Shown in pieces: positions 1 to 5,439 of a stretch of 5,439 bases of DNA. The notes below the pieces were generated by a model. The model saw only the letters and a list, made by a program, of their open reading frames with translations. It made no database searches and was not told the origin of the DNA. Origin of the DNA: Bacillota bacterium (GTDB lineage Bacteria; Bacillota; Bacilli; Alicyclobacillales; SLC66); assembly GCA_021821225.1 (NCBI GenBank), contig JAKACR010000204.1, positions 1-5,439 on the forward strand. Direction: 5' to 3'. The position numbers and the translations under genes were made by a program. Position 1 is the first letter of the stretch, and every line of letters starts with the position of its first letter.

Positions 1-198
1 GGCGCCCCCTCTGCGCCCCCCCGGCCTGCCCGCCGCCTCAGACCGCTCGCCGCGATCCGCCGACCCGTTCTGTTCGCCATTGCCCAACCCGCCGCGCATT
101 GCGCGCCGGCTTCCCGTCGTTTCAGCCTGTGCTCCGCGCCGCGCCACCCGGCCTGATGCGGCATATCCGCCCCGCCCCGCCGCCCGTCTGTTCACCAT
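1..198 (-). CDS. rlmB: 5' part of probable 23S rRNA 2'-O-methyltransferase (RlmB/TrmH family), Arg/Gly-rich N-terminus
   Basis: An open frame of 66 codons starts with ATG at 198-196 and stays open to the window edge. GGAGGTG at 209-203 lies 4 bases upstream of the ATG (6 bases counted from GGAGG), so the start is well supported. The visible part is low complexity and very rich in Gly, Arg and Ala, with no recognisable fold, and no SPOUT methyltransferase motif is reached. The name rests on position: in Bacillota the gene after mrnC is normally rlmB, which methylates the 2'-OH of a guanosine in 23S rRNA, and some members carry a basic, probably disordered N-terminal extension. It lies 44 bases after mrnC and probably shares its transcript. 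It could instead be an unrelated gene with a basic leader; the frame is more certain than the name. Confidence 0.6.
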   Translation of the reverse strand, partial: MVNRRAAGRGGYAASGRVARRGAQAETTGSRRAMRGGLGNGEQNGSADRGERSEAAGRPGGRRGGA

Positions 199-202
199 GG
201 GA

Positions 203-209
203 CACCTCC
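203..209 (-). promoter_or_regulatory. Ribosome binding site of the probable rlmB gene
   Basis: GGAGGTG on the minus strand matches the anti-Shine-Dalgarno sequence over seven bases and stands 4 bases before the ATG at 198. It is the main reason to accept the short, low-complexity frame behind it as a real gene. Confidence 0.75.
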
Positions 210-242
210 GATTCCATATTCCTGCCGTCCAGCCGTCAGCCC

Positions 243-677
243 TTACTGTTCAGGCGTTCCCGATGCTCCATCCCGTTTTATCGCAGGCGTCTCGCTCAGC
301 AATTCACCCATCATTTCATCCAGGCGCTCCCGCTTGCCGGAAAGATACAGGTAGCCGAGCAACGCTTCAAGACCGGTGCTGAGCCGGTACTCGCCCACCG
401 TGGCGCTGCGGGGAACCGAGGCTGATTTTGCGTTGCGGCCGCGCATGACCACACTGTGTTCCCGCTCCGTCAGAAGCGGGAACACCCGCGACAGCCTGTC
501 CGCCTGTCCGCCGGCCTGCACATAGCGCACCGCCATGCCGTGCAGTCGCCGGGGGCGCCGCTCTCCGCGCTCAACCAGCATCCGGCGCACCGCGAGTTCC
601 CACACGGCGTCTCCCACATAAGCGAGCGCAAGCGGCGAAACCTGAAAAGCCCGTTCCTCCAGATCGCGGTCATCCAT
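243..677 (-). CDS. mrnC: Mini-ribonuclease III
   Basis: Mini-III is a double-strand-specific endoribonuclease that, in B. subtilis, trims the 23S rRNA precursor; it has the RNase III catalytic domain but no dsRNA-binding domain. The 144-residue product fits the family length. It shows the RNase III signature LALAYVGDAVWEL at residues 16-28, with the acidic residue at Asp23 as in B. subtilis MrnC, then GRNAKS at 80-85 and YRLSTGLEALLGYLYL at 97-112 with a conserved Glu at 104. I chose ATG 677, which overlaps the cysS stop by one base (TGATG). GTG 680 would add one residue and is possible. No clear ribosome binding site is seen, so translation is probably coupled to cysS. The C-terminus after about residue 130 is a short, poorly conserved tail. 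Confidence 0.94.
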   Translation of the reverse strand: MDDRDLEERAFQVSPLALAYVGDAVWELAVRRMLVERGERRPRRLHGMAVRYVQAGGQADRLSRVFPLLTEREHSVVMRGRNAKSASVPRSATVGEYRLSTGLEALLGYLYLSGKRERLDEMMGELLSETPAIKRDGASGTPEQ

Positions 678-2065
678 CACTGAGCGCGCCGCCAGCGCAC
701 ACCCTGCGCCGTATCCTCAAGCTCGATGCCCAATTGCCGTAGCCGCTCGCGAATGCGATCCGCGGCCGCAAAGTCGCGCGCCTTGCGCAGCGCGGTGCGT
801 TCCGCCACCATTTGCTCCACATCCTCATCCAAAATGCCGGCGGCGCGCGGCGAAAAGCCGAACAACTCCAGCCAGTCGTCCAATTTTCCCCGCCACGTCC
901 GCAATCCCGCCTTGCTGACCGTCTCGCCGCGCAAGTAGATGTTCGCGTCGCGCACCAGGTCAAACAGCGCGCCCATGGCGTCCCCCGTGTTGATGTCGTC
1001 GTCCATGGCGCGGACAAGACGCGTCTCGTACGGCGCCAGATCCTCGGGCAACCCTTCGGGCAAGTGCGCCTCTTTCGCCCGCAGTTCAAGATGGTCGAGA
1101 CAGGAGTCGATTCTTTGCAACGCCGATACCATCTGCGCCATCACCTCCTCCGAATAATTCACCGGATTGCGGTAGTGCGACGACAGAAGGAACATACGCA
1201 CCGCTCGTGGATCGTACCGTCGTACAAGGTCGTGGACAAAAACACTGTTGCCGAGCGATTTCGACATCTTCTCGTTGTTGATGTTGACATAGCCGTTGTG
1301 CATGAACCAGCGCGCGAGCGGAGCGCCAAAACGCCCTTCACTCTGCGCAATCTCATTTTCATGATGAGGAAACATCAGATCGTGGCCGCCACCGTGAATG
1401 TCGATGTGTTCGCCAAGATAGCGGTGGATCATCGCGGAACACTCGATATGCCAGCCGGGCCGTCCCTGCCCCCACGGGCTGTTCCACGCCGGTTCACCCG
1501 ACTTTGCCGCCTTCCACAGCACAAAGTCCTCCGGATGCCTTTTCCATTCACTCACATCGACGCGGCTTCCGACCCGCAGGTCCGCGACGGTCTGTCCGGA
1601 CAGCTTGCCGTAATCAGAGAAGCGCGCTGTCTCGTAAAACACGTCGCCCCCCGCCTCATAAGCGTATCCTTTGTCCACAAGTGCGGCAATAAACGCGATG
1701 ATATCGTCCATGACCGCCGTGACGCGGGGATGCGCATCGGCCGGTTGAATGCCGAGCGCCGCCGCGTCTTCGTAATATGCCTCAATATAGCGGGACGAAA
1801 CAGCGTCGACCGTCGTTTCGAGTTCGTTTGCCCGTGCGATCAGCTTGTCGTCGACATCCGTGAAATTTTGCACGAACGTCACGTCATAGCCCCTGTAGCG
1901 CAGGTATCGGCGCACCATGTCAAATACGACGAACGCGCGCGCATTTCCGATGTGAAAATAATTATATACCGTTGGACCGCACGAATACATGCGAACCCGC
2001 CTGCCGTCCGCAGGCGTGAAGAGTTCCTTGCAACCCGTCAGGCTGTTATAGAGGTGTACAGGCAC
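677..2065 (-). CDS. cysS: Cysteinyl-tRNA synthetase
   Basis: A class I aminoacyl-tRNA synthetase that attaches cysteine to tRNA-Cys in the cytoplasm. The 462 residues match the usual length. The protein opens with LYNSLTG, then [17 protein letters not shown] around residues 29-45 with the HIGN form of the HIGH motif at 38-41. The zinc site that selects cysteine is complete: Cys29, Cys209 (in GWHIECSAM), His234 and Glu238 (in FPHHENE). KMSKS is at 266-270, followed by the helical anticodon-binding part and a basic C-terminus. The start is GTG 2065, with AAGGAG 9 bases upstream inside the end of cysE; the two genes overlap by 20 bases. It is the natural partner of cysE, and the pair likely shares the promoter and attenuator ahead of cysE. 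Nothing essential is missing. Confidence 0.98.
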   Translation of the reverse strand: MPVHLYNSLTGCKELFTPADGRRVRMYSCGPTVYNYFHIGNARAFVVFDMVRRYLRYRGYDVTFVQNFTDVDDKLIARANELETTVDAVSSRYIEAYYEDAAALGIQPADAHPRVTAVMDDIIAFIAALVDKGYAYEAGGDVFYETARFSDYGKLSGQTVADLRVGSRVDVSEWKRHPEDFVLWKAAKSGEPAWNSPWGQGRPGWHIECSAMIHRYLGEHIDIHGGGHDLMFPHHENEIAQSEGRFGAPLARWFMHNGYVNINNEKMSKSLGNSVFVHDLVRRYDPRAVRMFLLSSHYRNPVNYSEEVMAQMVSALQRIDSCLDHLELRAKEAHLPEGLPEDLAPYETRLVRAMDDDINTGDAMGALFDLVRDANIYLRGETVSKAGLRTWRGKLDDWLELFGFSPRAAGILDEDVEQMVAERTALRKARDFAAADRIRERLRQLGIELEDTAQGVRWRRAQ

Positions 2066-2732
2066 GATCGCCCTCTCCTTCCCCCGGCGCCTCGCATGTC
2101 CGGGCCGCCAGCTCGGCCAGTCGGCGTTCCAGGTCCTGCAATCGATCCTGCATCATGACGAGCTGTTCCGCAACTGGATCGGGCAGGTTGGTCTGATCCA
2201 GTTCATCCACCCGACGCCCGTCCAGGACCACGACGCGGGCTGGTATGCCGACCACCGTCGCGTTTTGCGGCACGGATTTCAGCACCACGGAACCTGCGCC
2301 GATCTTGGCATAGTCACCCACCGTCAGCGACCCGAGCACCTTCGCCCCTGTCGCGATCATCACGTGGTTGCCGATGGTGGGATGCCGCTTGCCTTTCTCC
2401 TTGCCCGTACCGCCCAGCGTGACCCCCTGGTACAAGACCACGTAGTCCCCGATTACGGTTGTTTCACCAATGACCACCCCGTGGCCGTGATCGATAAACA
2501 AGCCCTTGCCGATTACCGCGCCGGGGTGAATCTCGATCCCCGTGAGAAAGCGGGCAAACTGAGAGATCACCCGGGCTGGCGTGAACCAGCCGCGGCCGTG
2601 CCATGCGTGTGAGATGCGGTACATCCATACGGCATGCAGGCCGGAATATGTCAGAAAAACTTCCAGACGCGAACGGGCCGCCGGGTCCATCTGCATCACA
2701 ATGTCGATATCTTCCCGCAGCCGCTCGAACAT
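2046..2732 (-). CDS. cysE: Serine O-acetyltransferase
   Basis: Transfers acetyl from acetyl-CoA to L-serine, giving O-acetylserine, the first committed step of cysteine synthesis. The 228-residue protein begins [10 protein letters not shown] and has a short helical N-terminal part (about 1-60) and a left-handed beta-helix of hexapeptide repeats (about 66-170). Conserved motifs are GIEIHPGA (65-72), [11 protein letters not shown] (81-91, with the Asp-His pair used in catalysis), [18 protein letters not shown] (103-120) and VGIPARVV (161-168). It is the short form typical of Bacillota, shorter than the enterobacterial enzyme. The last 30 or so residues are charged and variable. ATG 2732 is preferred because GGGAGGTGA lies 5 bases ahead; the in-frame GTG at 2741 falls inside that ribosome binding site. 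cysS overlaps its end by 20 bases. A promoter and terminator upstream suggest control by attenuation. Confidence 0.97.
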   Translation of the reverse strand: MFERLREDIDIVMQMDPAARSRLEVFLTYSGLHAVWMYRISHAWHGRGWFTPARVISQFARFLTGIEIHPGAVIGKGLFIDHGHGVVIGETTVIGDYVVLYQGVTLGGTGKEKGKRHPTIGNHVMIATGAKVLGSLTVGDYAKIGAGSVVLKSVPQNATVVGIPARVVVLDGRRVDELDQTNLPDPVAEQLVMMQDRLQDLERRLAELAARTCEAPGEGEGDRACTPL

Positions 2733-2737
2733 CACCG

Positions 2738-2746
2738 TCACCTCCC
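2738..2746 (-). promoter_or_regulatory. Ribosome binding site of cysE
   Basis: GGGAGGTGA on the minus strand, 5 bases before ATG 2732. It decides the start: the alternative GTG at 2741-2739 is embedded in this site and could not use it. The T-tract of the upstream terminator ends 10 bases before it. Confidence 0.85.
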
Positions 2747-2756
2747 GCCGCAGCCG

Positions 2757-2787
2757 AAAAAATACGTCTCCAGCCCAGCCGGAGACG
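2757..2787 (-). terminator. Intrinsic terminator in the cysE leader (attenuator)
   Basis: On the minus strand CGTCTCC (2787-2781) pairs with GGAGACG (2771-2765) around a 9-base loop, followed directly by TATTTTTT (2764-2757). This is a standard intrinsic terminator, oriented for leftward transcription only; the plus-strand side has no T-run. It sits downstream of the cysE promoter and 24 bases before the cysE ATG. It would therefore stop transcription before the gene unless relieved, which is the layout of an attenuator. Confidence 0.85.
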
Positions 2788-2900
2788 GTTATTCGCCCGT
2801 ATTGCCACGAAAGTACTCTTCCGGATGTCCGCGTTCACAATCGTTCCCGTTCTTCGCCGCAGCGCGCGGCTGCCACACGCAGGCATCATTGATTCCGATC

Positions 2901-2929
2901 ATTATAGCGCGCTTTGCGCAGCCGTTCAA
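2901..2929 (-). promoter_or_regulatory. Sigma-A type promoter for cysE-cysS
   Basis: On the minus strand TTGAAC (2929-2924, one mismatch to the -35 consensus) and TATAAT (2906-2901, perfect -10) are separated by exactly 17 bases. Transcription should start near 2894. This would let cysE, cysS, mrnC and the following gene be expressed apart from ispD-ispF-gltX, though read-through from gltX is also possible because no terminator is seen after gltX. Confidence 0.8.
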
Positions 2930-2932
2930 CTG

Positions 2933-2975
2933 GCTGCCGTCGGTTGTGCTGCCGTCGACGGCAGCCGACGGCAGC
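2933..2975. repeat. Nested inverted repeat: four copies of GCTGCCGTC, two in each orientation
   Basis: The 9-base unit GCTGCCGTC occurs on the plus strand at 2933-2941 and 2948-2956, and inverted at 2957-2965 and 2967-2975. The two inner copies form a perfect 18-base palindrome (2948-2965); the outer copies extend to an 11-bp pairing (2933-2943 with 2965-2975). It abuts the -35 box of the cysE promoter. No T-run follows in either direction, so it is not an intrinsic terminator. It could bind a regulator or fold in read-through RNA from gltX. Confidence 0.8.
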
Positions 2976-2995
2976 GGTGCCGATGAACCGGCACC
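2976..2995. other. Perfect 7-bp hairpin after gltX
   Basis: GGTGCCG (2976-2982) and CGGCACC (2989-2995) can pair around a 6-base loop. It directly adjoins the nested repeat and starts 23 bases after the gltX stop codon. With no T-tract it is not a normal terminator; it might protect the 3' end of the gltX message or pause polymerase. CCCGCGCGGG, a 10-base palindrome, lies at 3001-3010. Confidence 0.6.
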
Positions 2996-3018
2996 ATTCT
3001 CCCGCGCGGGATCTCCAC

Positions 3019-4491
3019 TCACGCGTCCGCCCGCGCAAACTGCTCAAGCGCGCTGTGCACCCGCTCCAACGTACGCGCACGGCCGAGCAGGACAAGCGAA
3101 CGGTTCAGGTCCGCGCCGTGCAGTTGCCCGAACAAAGCGGCGCGCACAGGCATGTACAGGTCTTTGCCCTTGATTCCGAGCGCCGTCTGCACACGTTTCA
3201 ACAGGTCCTTGACGCTGTCGGCGTCCCATGACTGGGCGTTCTTTAGTTCCATAGCCAACTGGCGCAAAACGCGGGCGCTGTCCGGGAGTTCCAGCAGTTC
3301 GGCCGCGTCGTCGCAAAACTCGCGCGAGTGCCCGAGCAACGAAGCCCCGACCTGGGGAATTTCCGCCAGACAGGCCACTTTGTCGCGATACAGCTCAATC
3401 ATCTCGACCATCCAGGCCGGTCCGGCCACATCCCTCATCACATCGTCAAAAGGCGCCAGGTGTTCCTTGGCCAATGGCAACAGATCCTTCGGACTGCGCT
3501 CCCGGATGTAGTGCCCGTTCATCCAGGCTAGCCGGACAGGATCAAAAAAAGCACCGCTGCGGCTCACCCGATCAAATGAAAACTGAGCGATCAATTCATC
3601 GCGTCCCAGAACCTCCCGCTCTCCGGCGGGAGACCAGCCGAGCAGCGCAAGAAAATTGAACATCGCCTCGGGCAGATAACCAAGCGCCCTGTACTGTTCG
3701 ATAAACTGCACGATGGACTCGTCGCGCTTGCTCAACTTCCGTCCGTCGGGACCGAGGATCAGGGGCACATGCCCGAATGCCGGCGGTTCCCAGCCGAACG
3801 CCCCGTAGAGATACAATTGGCGGGGCGTGTTGGAGATATGCTCCTCACCGCGAATCACGTGCGTGATCTCCATCAAATGGTCGTCAACCACACAGGCAAA
3901 GTTATAGGTGGGAATTCCGTTTGACTTTACGATGACAAAGTCGCCGCCCGAACCGACCGCATCAAACGTCAGCGGGCCGCGGACAAGATCCGCGAACCCG
4001 ATCTCCGCTCTGTCATCGGGCACATGAAAACGGACAACCGGCGCCCGGCCGGCCGCGCGCATGGCCGCACGCTCTCCTTCGGACAGGCGGCGGCACCGCC
4101 CATCGTAACGGGGCATTTCACCGGACTCCAACGCGGCTTCCCGCATGTCCGCCAGTTCTTCCTCGGTACAATAACAGTCGTACGCAAGCCCCGCCCGCCG
4201 GAGCCGCTCGACGTATTCGGCATAGATCGGCAGCCGCTCCATGCAGGTGTACGGCCCGTGCGAACCACCCACCTGCACTCCCTCATCCCATTCTATGCCG
4301 AGCCAGCGCAGTCCGTCCACAAAATCGTCGGTCGCCCGCTCCACATTGCGGTCGATGTCCGTATCTTCGATCCGCAGCATGAACACACCGTTGTGGCGGC
4401 GCGCGAACAAATAATTGAACAGCGCCGTGCGGGCGCCGCCGATATGCAGATGTCCTGTGGGACTCGGCGCGTAGCGCAAGCGAACCGCCAT
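3019..4491 (-). CDS. gltX: Glutamyl-tRNA synthetase
   Basis: A class I synthetase that loads glutamate on tRNA-Glu. In most Bacillota it is non-discriminating and also loads tRNA-Gln for later conversion by GatCAB; that role is inferred here from the lineage. The 490 residues fit the family. The protein begins MAVRLRYAPSPTGHLHIGG, with the HIGH-class motif at 16-19 and LRIEDTD at 39-45. A CYC pair (Cys106, Cys108) and Cys133 recall the E. coli zinc site, but the fourth ligand position is Arg135 rather than His. RGEEH is at 214-218, KLSKR at 252-256, and a helical anticodon-binding domain fills the C-terminal third. ATG 4491 is chosen because GGTGA ends 4 bases ahead; ATG 4494 is possible. The in-frame TTG at 4521 lies within the repeat element and is unlikely. 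The gene is separated from ispF by that element. Confidence 0.98.
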   Translation of the reverse strand: MAVRLRYAPSPTGHLHIGGARTALFNYLFARRHNGVFMLRIEDTDIDRNVERATDDFVDGLRWLGIEWDEGVQVGGSHGPYTCMERLPIYAEYVERLRRAGLAYDCYCTEEELADMREAALESGEMPRYDGRCRRLSEGERAAMRAAGRAPVVRFHVPDDRAEIGFADLVRGPLTFDAVGSGGDFVIVKSNGIPTYNFACVVDDHLMEITHVIRGEEHISNTPRQLYLYGAFGWEPPAFGHVPLILGPDGRKLSKRDESIVQFIEQYRALGYLPEAMFNFLALLGWSPAGEREVLGRDELIAQFSFDRVSRSGAFFDPVRLAWMNGHYIRERSPKDLLPLAKEHLAPFDDVMRDVAGPAWMVEMIELYRDKVACLAEIPQVGASLLGHSREFCDDAAELLELPDSARVLRQLAMELKNAQSWDADSVKDLLKRVQTALGIKGKDLYMPVRAALFGQLHGADLNRSLVLLGRARTLERVHSALEQFARADA

Positions 4492-4494
4492 CAT

Positions 4495-4502
4495 CTCACC
4501 CC
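4495..4502 (-). promoter_or_regulatory. Ribosome binding site of gltX
   Basis: GGGGTGAG on the minus strand precedes ATGATG. GGTGA complements the 5' part of the anti-Shine-Dalgarno sequence and stands 4 bases before ATG 4491 but only 1 before ATG 4494, which favours 4491. It lies two bases from the end of the repeat at 4505. Confidence 0.65.
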
Positions 4503-4504
4503 AT

Positions 4505-4524
4505 TTTAAGAGGTTGTTCAAAAA
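4505..4524 (+). repeat. 20-base direct repeat, copy 1 (left end of the element)
   Basis: Identical over 20 bases to 4665-4684, with mismatches just outside on both sides. The copies are exactly 160 bases apart. This copy is the left end of the inverted-repeat element and faces the gltX ribosome binding site. Confidence 0.95.
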
Positions 4525-4666
4525 GAGGGCAGAACTCCCCGGAGCATTGCCGCGTCATCGCCAGAAATGCTCCCTCACGTACCCAACAACGTACGCTCGG
4601 TCCGCATTTCTGGCTGCTTTCTTGCACTGCGTGGGTCTTACCTGCCCTCTTTTTGAACAGGCTCTT
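4508..4666. repeat. About 160-bp element with imperfect terminal inverted repeats (MITE- or REP-like)
   Basis: The two ends, 4508-4532 and 4642-4666, are inverted copies over 25 bases with two mismatches; the inner 18 bases (4515-4532 and 4642-4659) pair perfectly. Inside, 4560-4570 and 4604-4614 form a perfect 11-bp stem, and its loop holds a second 5-bp stem (4578-4582 with 4591-4595). An alternative 8-bp stem pairs 4541-4548 with 4566-4573. The element encodes no credible protein. It resembles the small non-autonomous palindromic elements scattered in Bacillota genomes, but whether it is repeated elsewhere cannot be seen from one window. No transposase is nearby. Confidence 0.75.
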
Positions 4667-4684
4667 TAAGAGGTTGTTCAAAAA
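4665..4684 (+). repeat. 20-base direct repeat, copy 2 (extra element end)
   Basis: Identical to 4505-4524. It lies outside the right end of the element and is inverted to it, so 4650-4666 and 4668-4684 form a near-perfect palindrome (15 of 17 positions pair, one base in the centre). It may be the remnant of a second element copy or of the insertion site. Confidence 0.95.
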
Positions 4685-4705
4685 CTGGTTCTTTAGACCA
4701 TCGGG

Positions 4706-5188
4706 TTACCTCTCTTGCGCCTCATCCAGCATGACCACCGCCTGAACCGCGATCCCCTCGCGGCGTCCGACAAAGCCCATGCCTTCCATCGTCGTCGCCT
4801 TGATGCTCACGCAATCTGCCGGAATACCCATCTTATGCGCCAACAAGTCTATCATGCGCTTCTTGTGAGGGGCAAGTTTCGGCTCCTCCGCGAGCACCAT
4901 CGCATCCACGTTCACAACCCGGCAACCGCGTTCGCGGACAAGGCCCATGACCTGTTCCAGCAACGCCACGCTCGAAGCGCCGCGAAACCGGTCGTCCTCG
5001 TCAGGGAAGTGCTCGCCGATATCTCCGAGCGCGAGCGCCCCGAGCAAGGCGTCCATGATGGCATGCGTCAGAACATCCGCGTCAGAATGACCGAGCAATC
5101 CGCGCTCATGCGCAATCTGCACACCTCCGAGCACAAGCGGACGAGAATCGGCAAATCGATGCACGTCAAAACCCAGTCCCACTCTCAC
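4706..5188 (-). CDS. ispF: 2-C-methyl-D-erythritol 2,4-cyclodiphosphate synthase
   Basis: Converts the CDP-methylerythritol 2-phosphate made by IspE into the cyclic diphosphate, with release of CMP, in the MEP pathway to isoprenoids. From GTG 5188 the product is 160 residues, the usual length. Metal ligands fall at the family positions: Asp8 and His10 in GFDVHRF, and His42 in ADVLTHAIMDALLGALALGDIG. HSD at 34-36 and FPD at 61-63 follow the family pattern. The C-terminal signature KATTMEGMGFVGRREGIA is at 130-147 with Thr132, Thr133 and Glu135. The GTG at 5188 overlaps the ispD stop as GTGA and has GGGAGG 7 bases upstream. An in-frame GTG at 5203 would add five residues but overlaps that site. 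Family members are homotrimers. It is likely co-transcribed and translationally coupled with ispD. Confidence 0.97.
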   Translation of the reverse strand: MRVGLGFDVHRFADSRPLVLGGVQIAHERGLLGHSDADVLTHAIMDALLGALALGDIGEHFPDEDDRFRGASSVALLEQVMGLVRERGCRVVNVDAMVLAEEPKLAPHKKRMIDLLAHKMGIPADCVSIKATTMEGMGFVGRREGIAVQAVVMLDEAQER

Positions 5189-5439
5189 TGCGAAGCCTCC
5201 CACATCTGCATGAACCGCCTGTCCTCAGGCCCTGTGATCTTCACGTTCCAGGCTGAACCAGCGACAACGGACACGGCATGCCCGGCGCGCTCCATCAAGG
5301 CCGCGTCGTCCGTCACCTGCCAAGATTCCCGCAGCGCTCTGCGGTGCGCCGCCAGCAACCAGTCCCGGCGAAACACCTGCGGTGTTTGCACCTGCCACAC
5401 GTCATCGCGGGCCAGTGTCTCGACAATCCTTCCGCCTGC
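5185..5439 (-). CDS. ispD: 3' part of 2-C-methyl-D-erythritol 4-phosphate cytidylyltransferase
   Basis: IspD joins CTP and methylerythritol 4-phosphate to give CDP-methylerythritol in the MEP pathway. Only the last 84 residues are present; the frame is open to the right edge, so the GTG at 5400 is an internal valine and not the start. The family C-terminal motifs are clear: VETLARDDVWQVQTPQVF with the QTPQ signature at visible residues 18-21, VTDDAALMERAG around 42-53, and NVKITGPED at 65-73 with the conserved substrate-binding lysine. The stop overlaps the ispF start by four bases. The ispD-ispF order is typical of Bacillota, and in some other bacteria the two are fused. Confidence 0.94.
   Translation of the reverse strand, partial: AGGRIVETLARDDVWQVQTPQVFRRDWLLAAHRRALRESWQVTDDAALMERAGHAVSVVAGSAWNVKITGPEDRRFMQMWEASQ
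5196..5201 (-). promoter_or_regulatory. Ribosome binding site of ispF
   Basis: GGGAGG on the minus strand lies 7 bases ahead of GTG 5188, inside the last codons of ispD. It supports the 160-residue start over the GTG at 5203, which adjoins the site itself. Confidence 0.8.

Larger units (their letters stand above)
2733..2894 (-). promoter_or_regulatory. Structured 5' leader of cysE, probable attenuator of unassigned class
   Basis: The region runs from the expected transcription start (about 2894, inferred from the -10 box) to the cysE ATG. By eye it can fold into a long stem of 2887-2878 with 2833-2824 (nine of ten positions paired, one of them G-U), holding a GC-rich inner hairpin. A 6-bp hairpin CGGAAG/CUUUCG with loop AGUA follows, then a short ACGG/CCGU pairing whose 3' side overlaps the 5' arm of the terminator at 2787-2781, so the two could be mutually exclusive. 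In many Bacillota cysE follows a cysteine-specific T-box. Here the nearest match to the T-box core is TGGCAATACGG, which lacks the ACC and has TGGC where a cysteine T-box should have TGGA. I do not call it a T-box. No SAM-I (S-box) core was recognised. Confidence 0.55.

Noticed and set aside
80..425. Two overlapping plus-strand frames at the left edge
   Set aside because: Both lie opposite the rlmB start and the mrnC 3' end, have Pro/Arg/Ala-rich compositions expected from antisense GC-rich DNA, and overlap each other in different frames.
812..2158. A 448-codon plus-strand open frame opposite cysS and the cysE 3' end
   Set aside because: It lies antisense to a gene with complete CysS motifs, shows no recognisable domain, and long antisense frames are common in high-GC DNA.
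2797..2808. TGGCAATACGG as a T-box core
   Set aside because: It lacks the ACC of TGGNACC, has C rather than A at the discriminator-pairing position for tRNA-Cys, and no flanking GGG/CCC helix is present. It is kept only as a possibility in the leader entry.
2464..2889. A 141-codon minus-strand frame across the leader and cysE
   Set aside because: It runs out of frame through cysE, which has clear acetyltransferase motifs, and passes through the terminator hairpin.
2789..2904. A 37-codon minus-strand frame with two Cys codons, ending just before the terminator, as a possible leader peptide
   Set aside because: Its ATG overlaps the -10 box and would not be in the transcript, no ribosome binding site precedes an internal start, and the Cys codons are not clustered.
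4496..4681. A 61-codon minus-strand frame across the repeat element
   Set aside because: It is built from the inverted-repeat ends, has no family resemblance or ribosome binding site, and overlaps the gltX start region.
4642..4684. The palindrome at the right end of the element as an ispF terminator
   Set aside because: On the minus strand the second arm ends in A-rich sequence, not a T-run, and the shape is explained by two element ends meeting.

Overview
The window reads almost entirely on the minus strand and holds a conserved Bacillota (Firmicutes) gene block. In transcription order it runs ispD (3' part only), ispF, gltX, cysE, cysS, mrnC, then the 5' start of a gene that by position should be rlmB. 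This is the order seen in Bacillus subtilis and relatives. The high GC content, GTG starts, strong GGAGG-type ribosome binding sites and Bacillota-type protein motifs point to a high-GC bacillus such as a member of the Paenibacillaceae or Alicyclobacillaceae; the genus cannot be fixed from this sequence.

Layout from the right end leftwards: ispD (5439-5185) and ispF (5188-4706) overlap by 4 bases and encode two steps of the MEP isoprenoid pathway. A 214-base gap follows and is largely filled by a roughly 160-bp element with 25-bp imperfect inverted ends and an extra copy of one end (4505-4684). gltX (4491-3019) encodes glutamyl-tRNA synthetase. A 286-base gap (3018-2733) then holds a cluster of GC-rich inverted repeats, a near-consensus sigma-A promoter, a structured leader of about 160 nt and an intrinsic terminator just ahead of cysE. 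After that cysE (2732-2046), cysS (2065-677) and mrnC (677-243) are packed with overlapping ends. The last 198 bases are an Arg/Gly-rich N-terminal reading frame, with a good ribosome binding site, that runs off the window.

The genes join isoprenoid precursor synthesis (ispD, ispF), aminoacyl-tRNA supply (gltX, cysS), cysteine synthesis (cysE) and ribosomal RNA maturation (mrnC, probable rlmB). cysE and cysS form a natural unit that makes cysteine and loads it on tRNA.

The coding genes are ordinary. The points worth a second look are in the two gaps: a likely transcription attenuator before cysE that does not match the usual cysteine T-box, the palindrome cluster abutting its promoter, and the repeat element between ispF and gltX.
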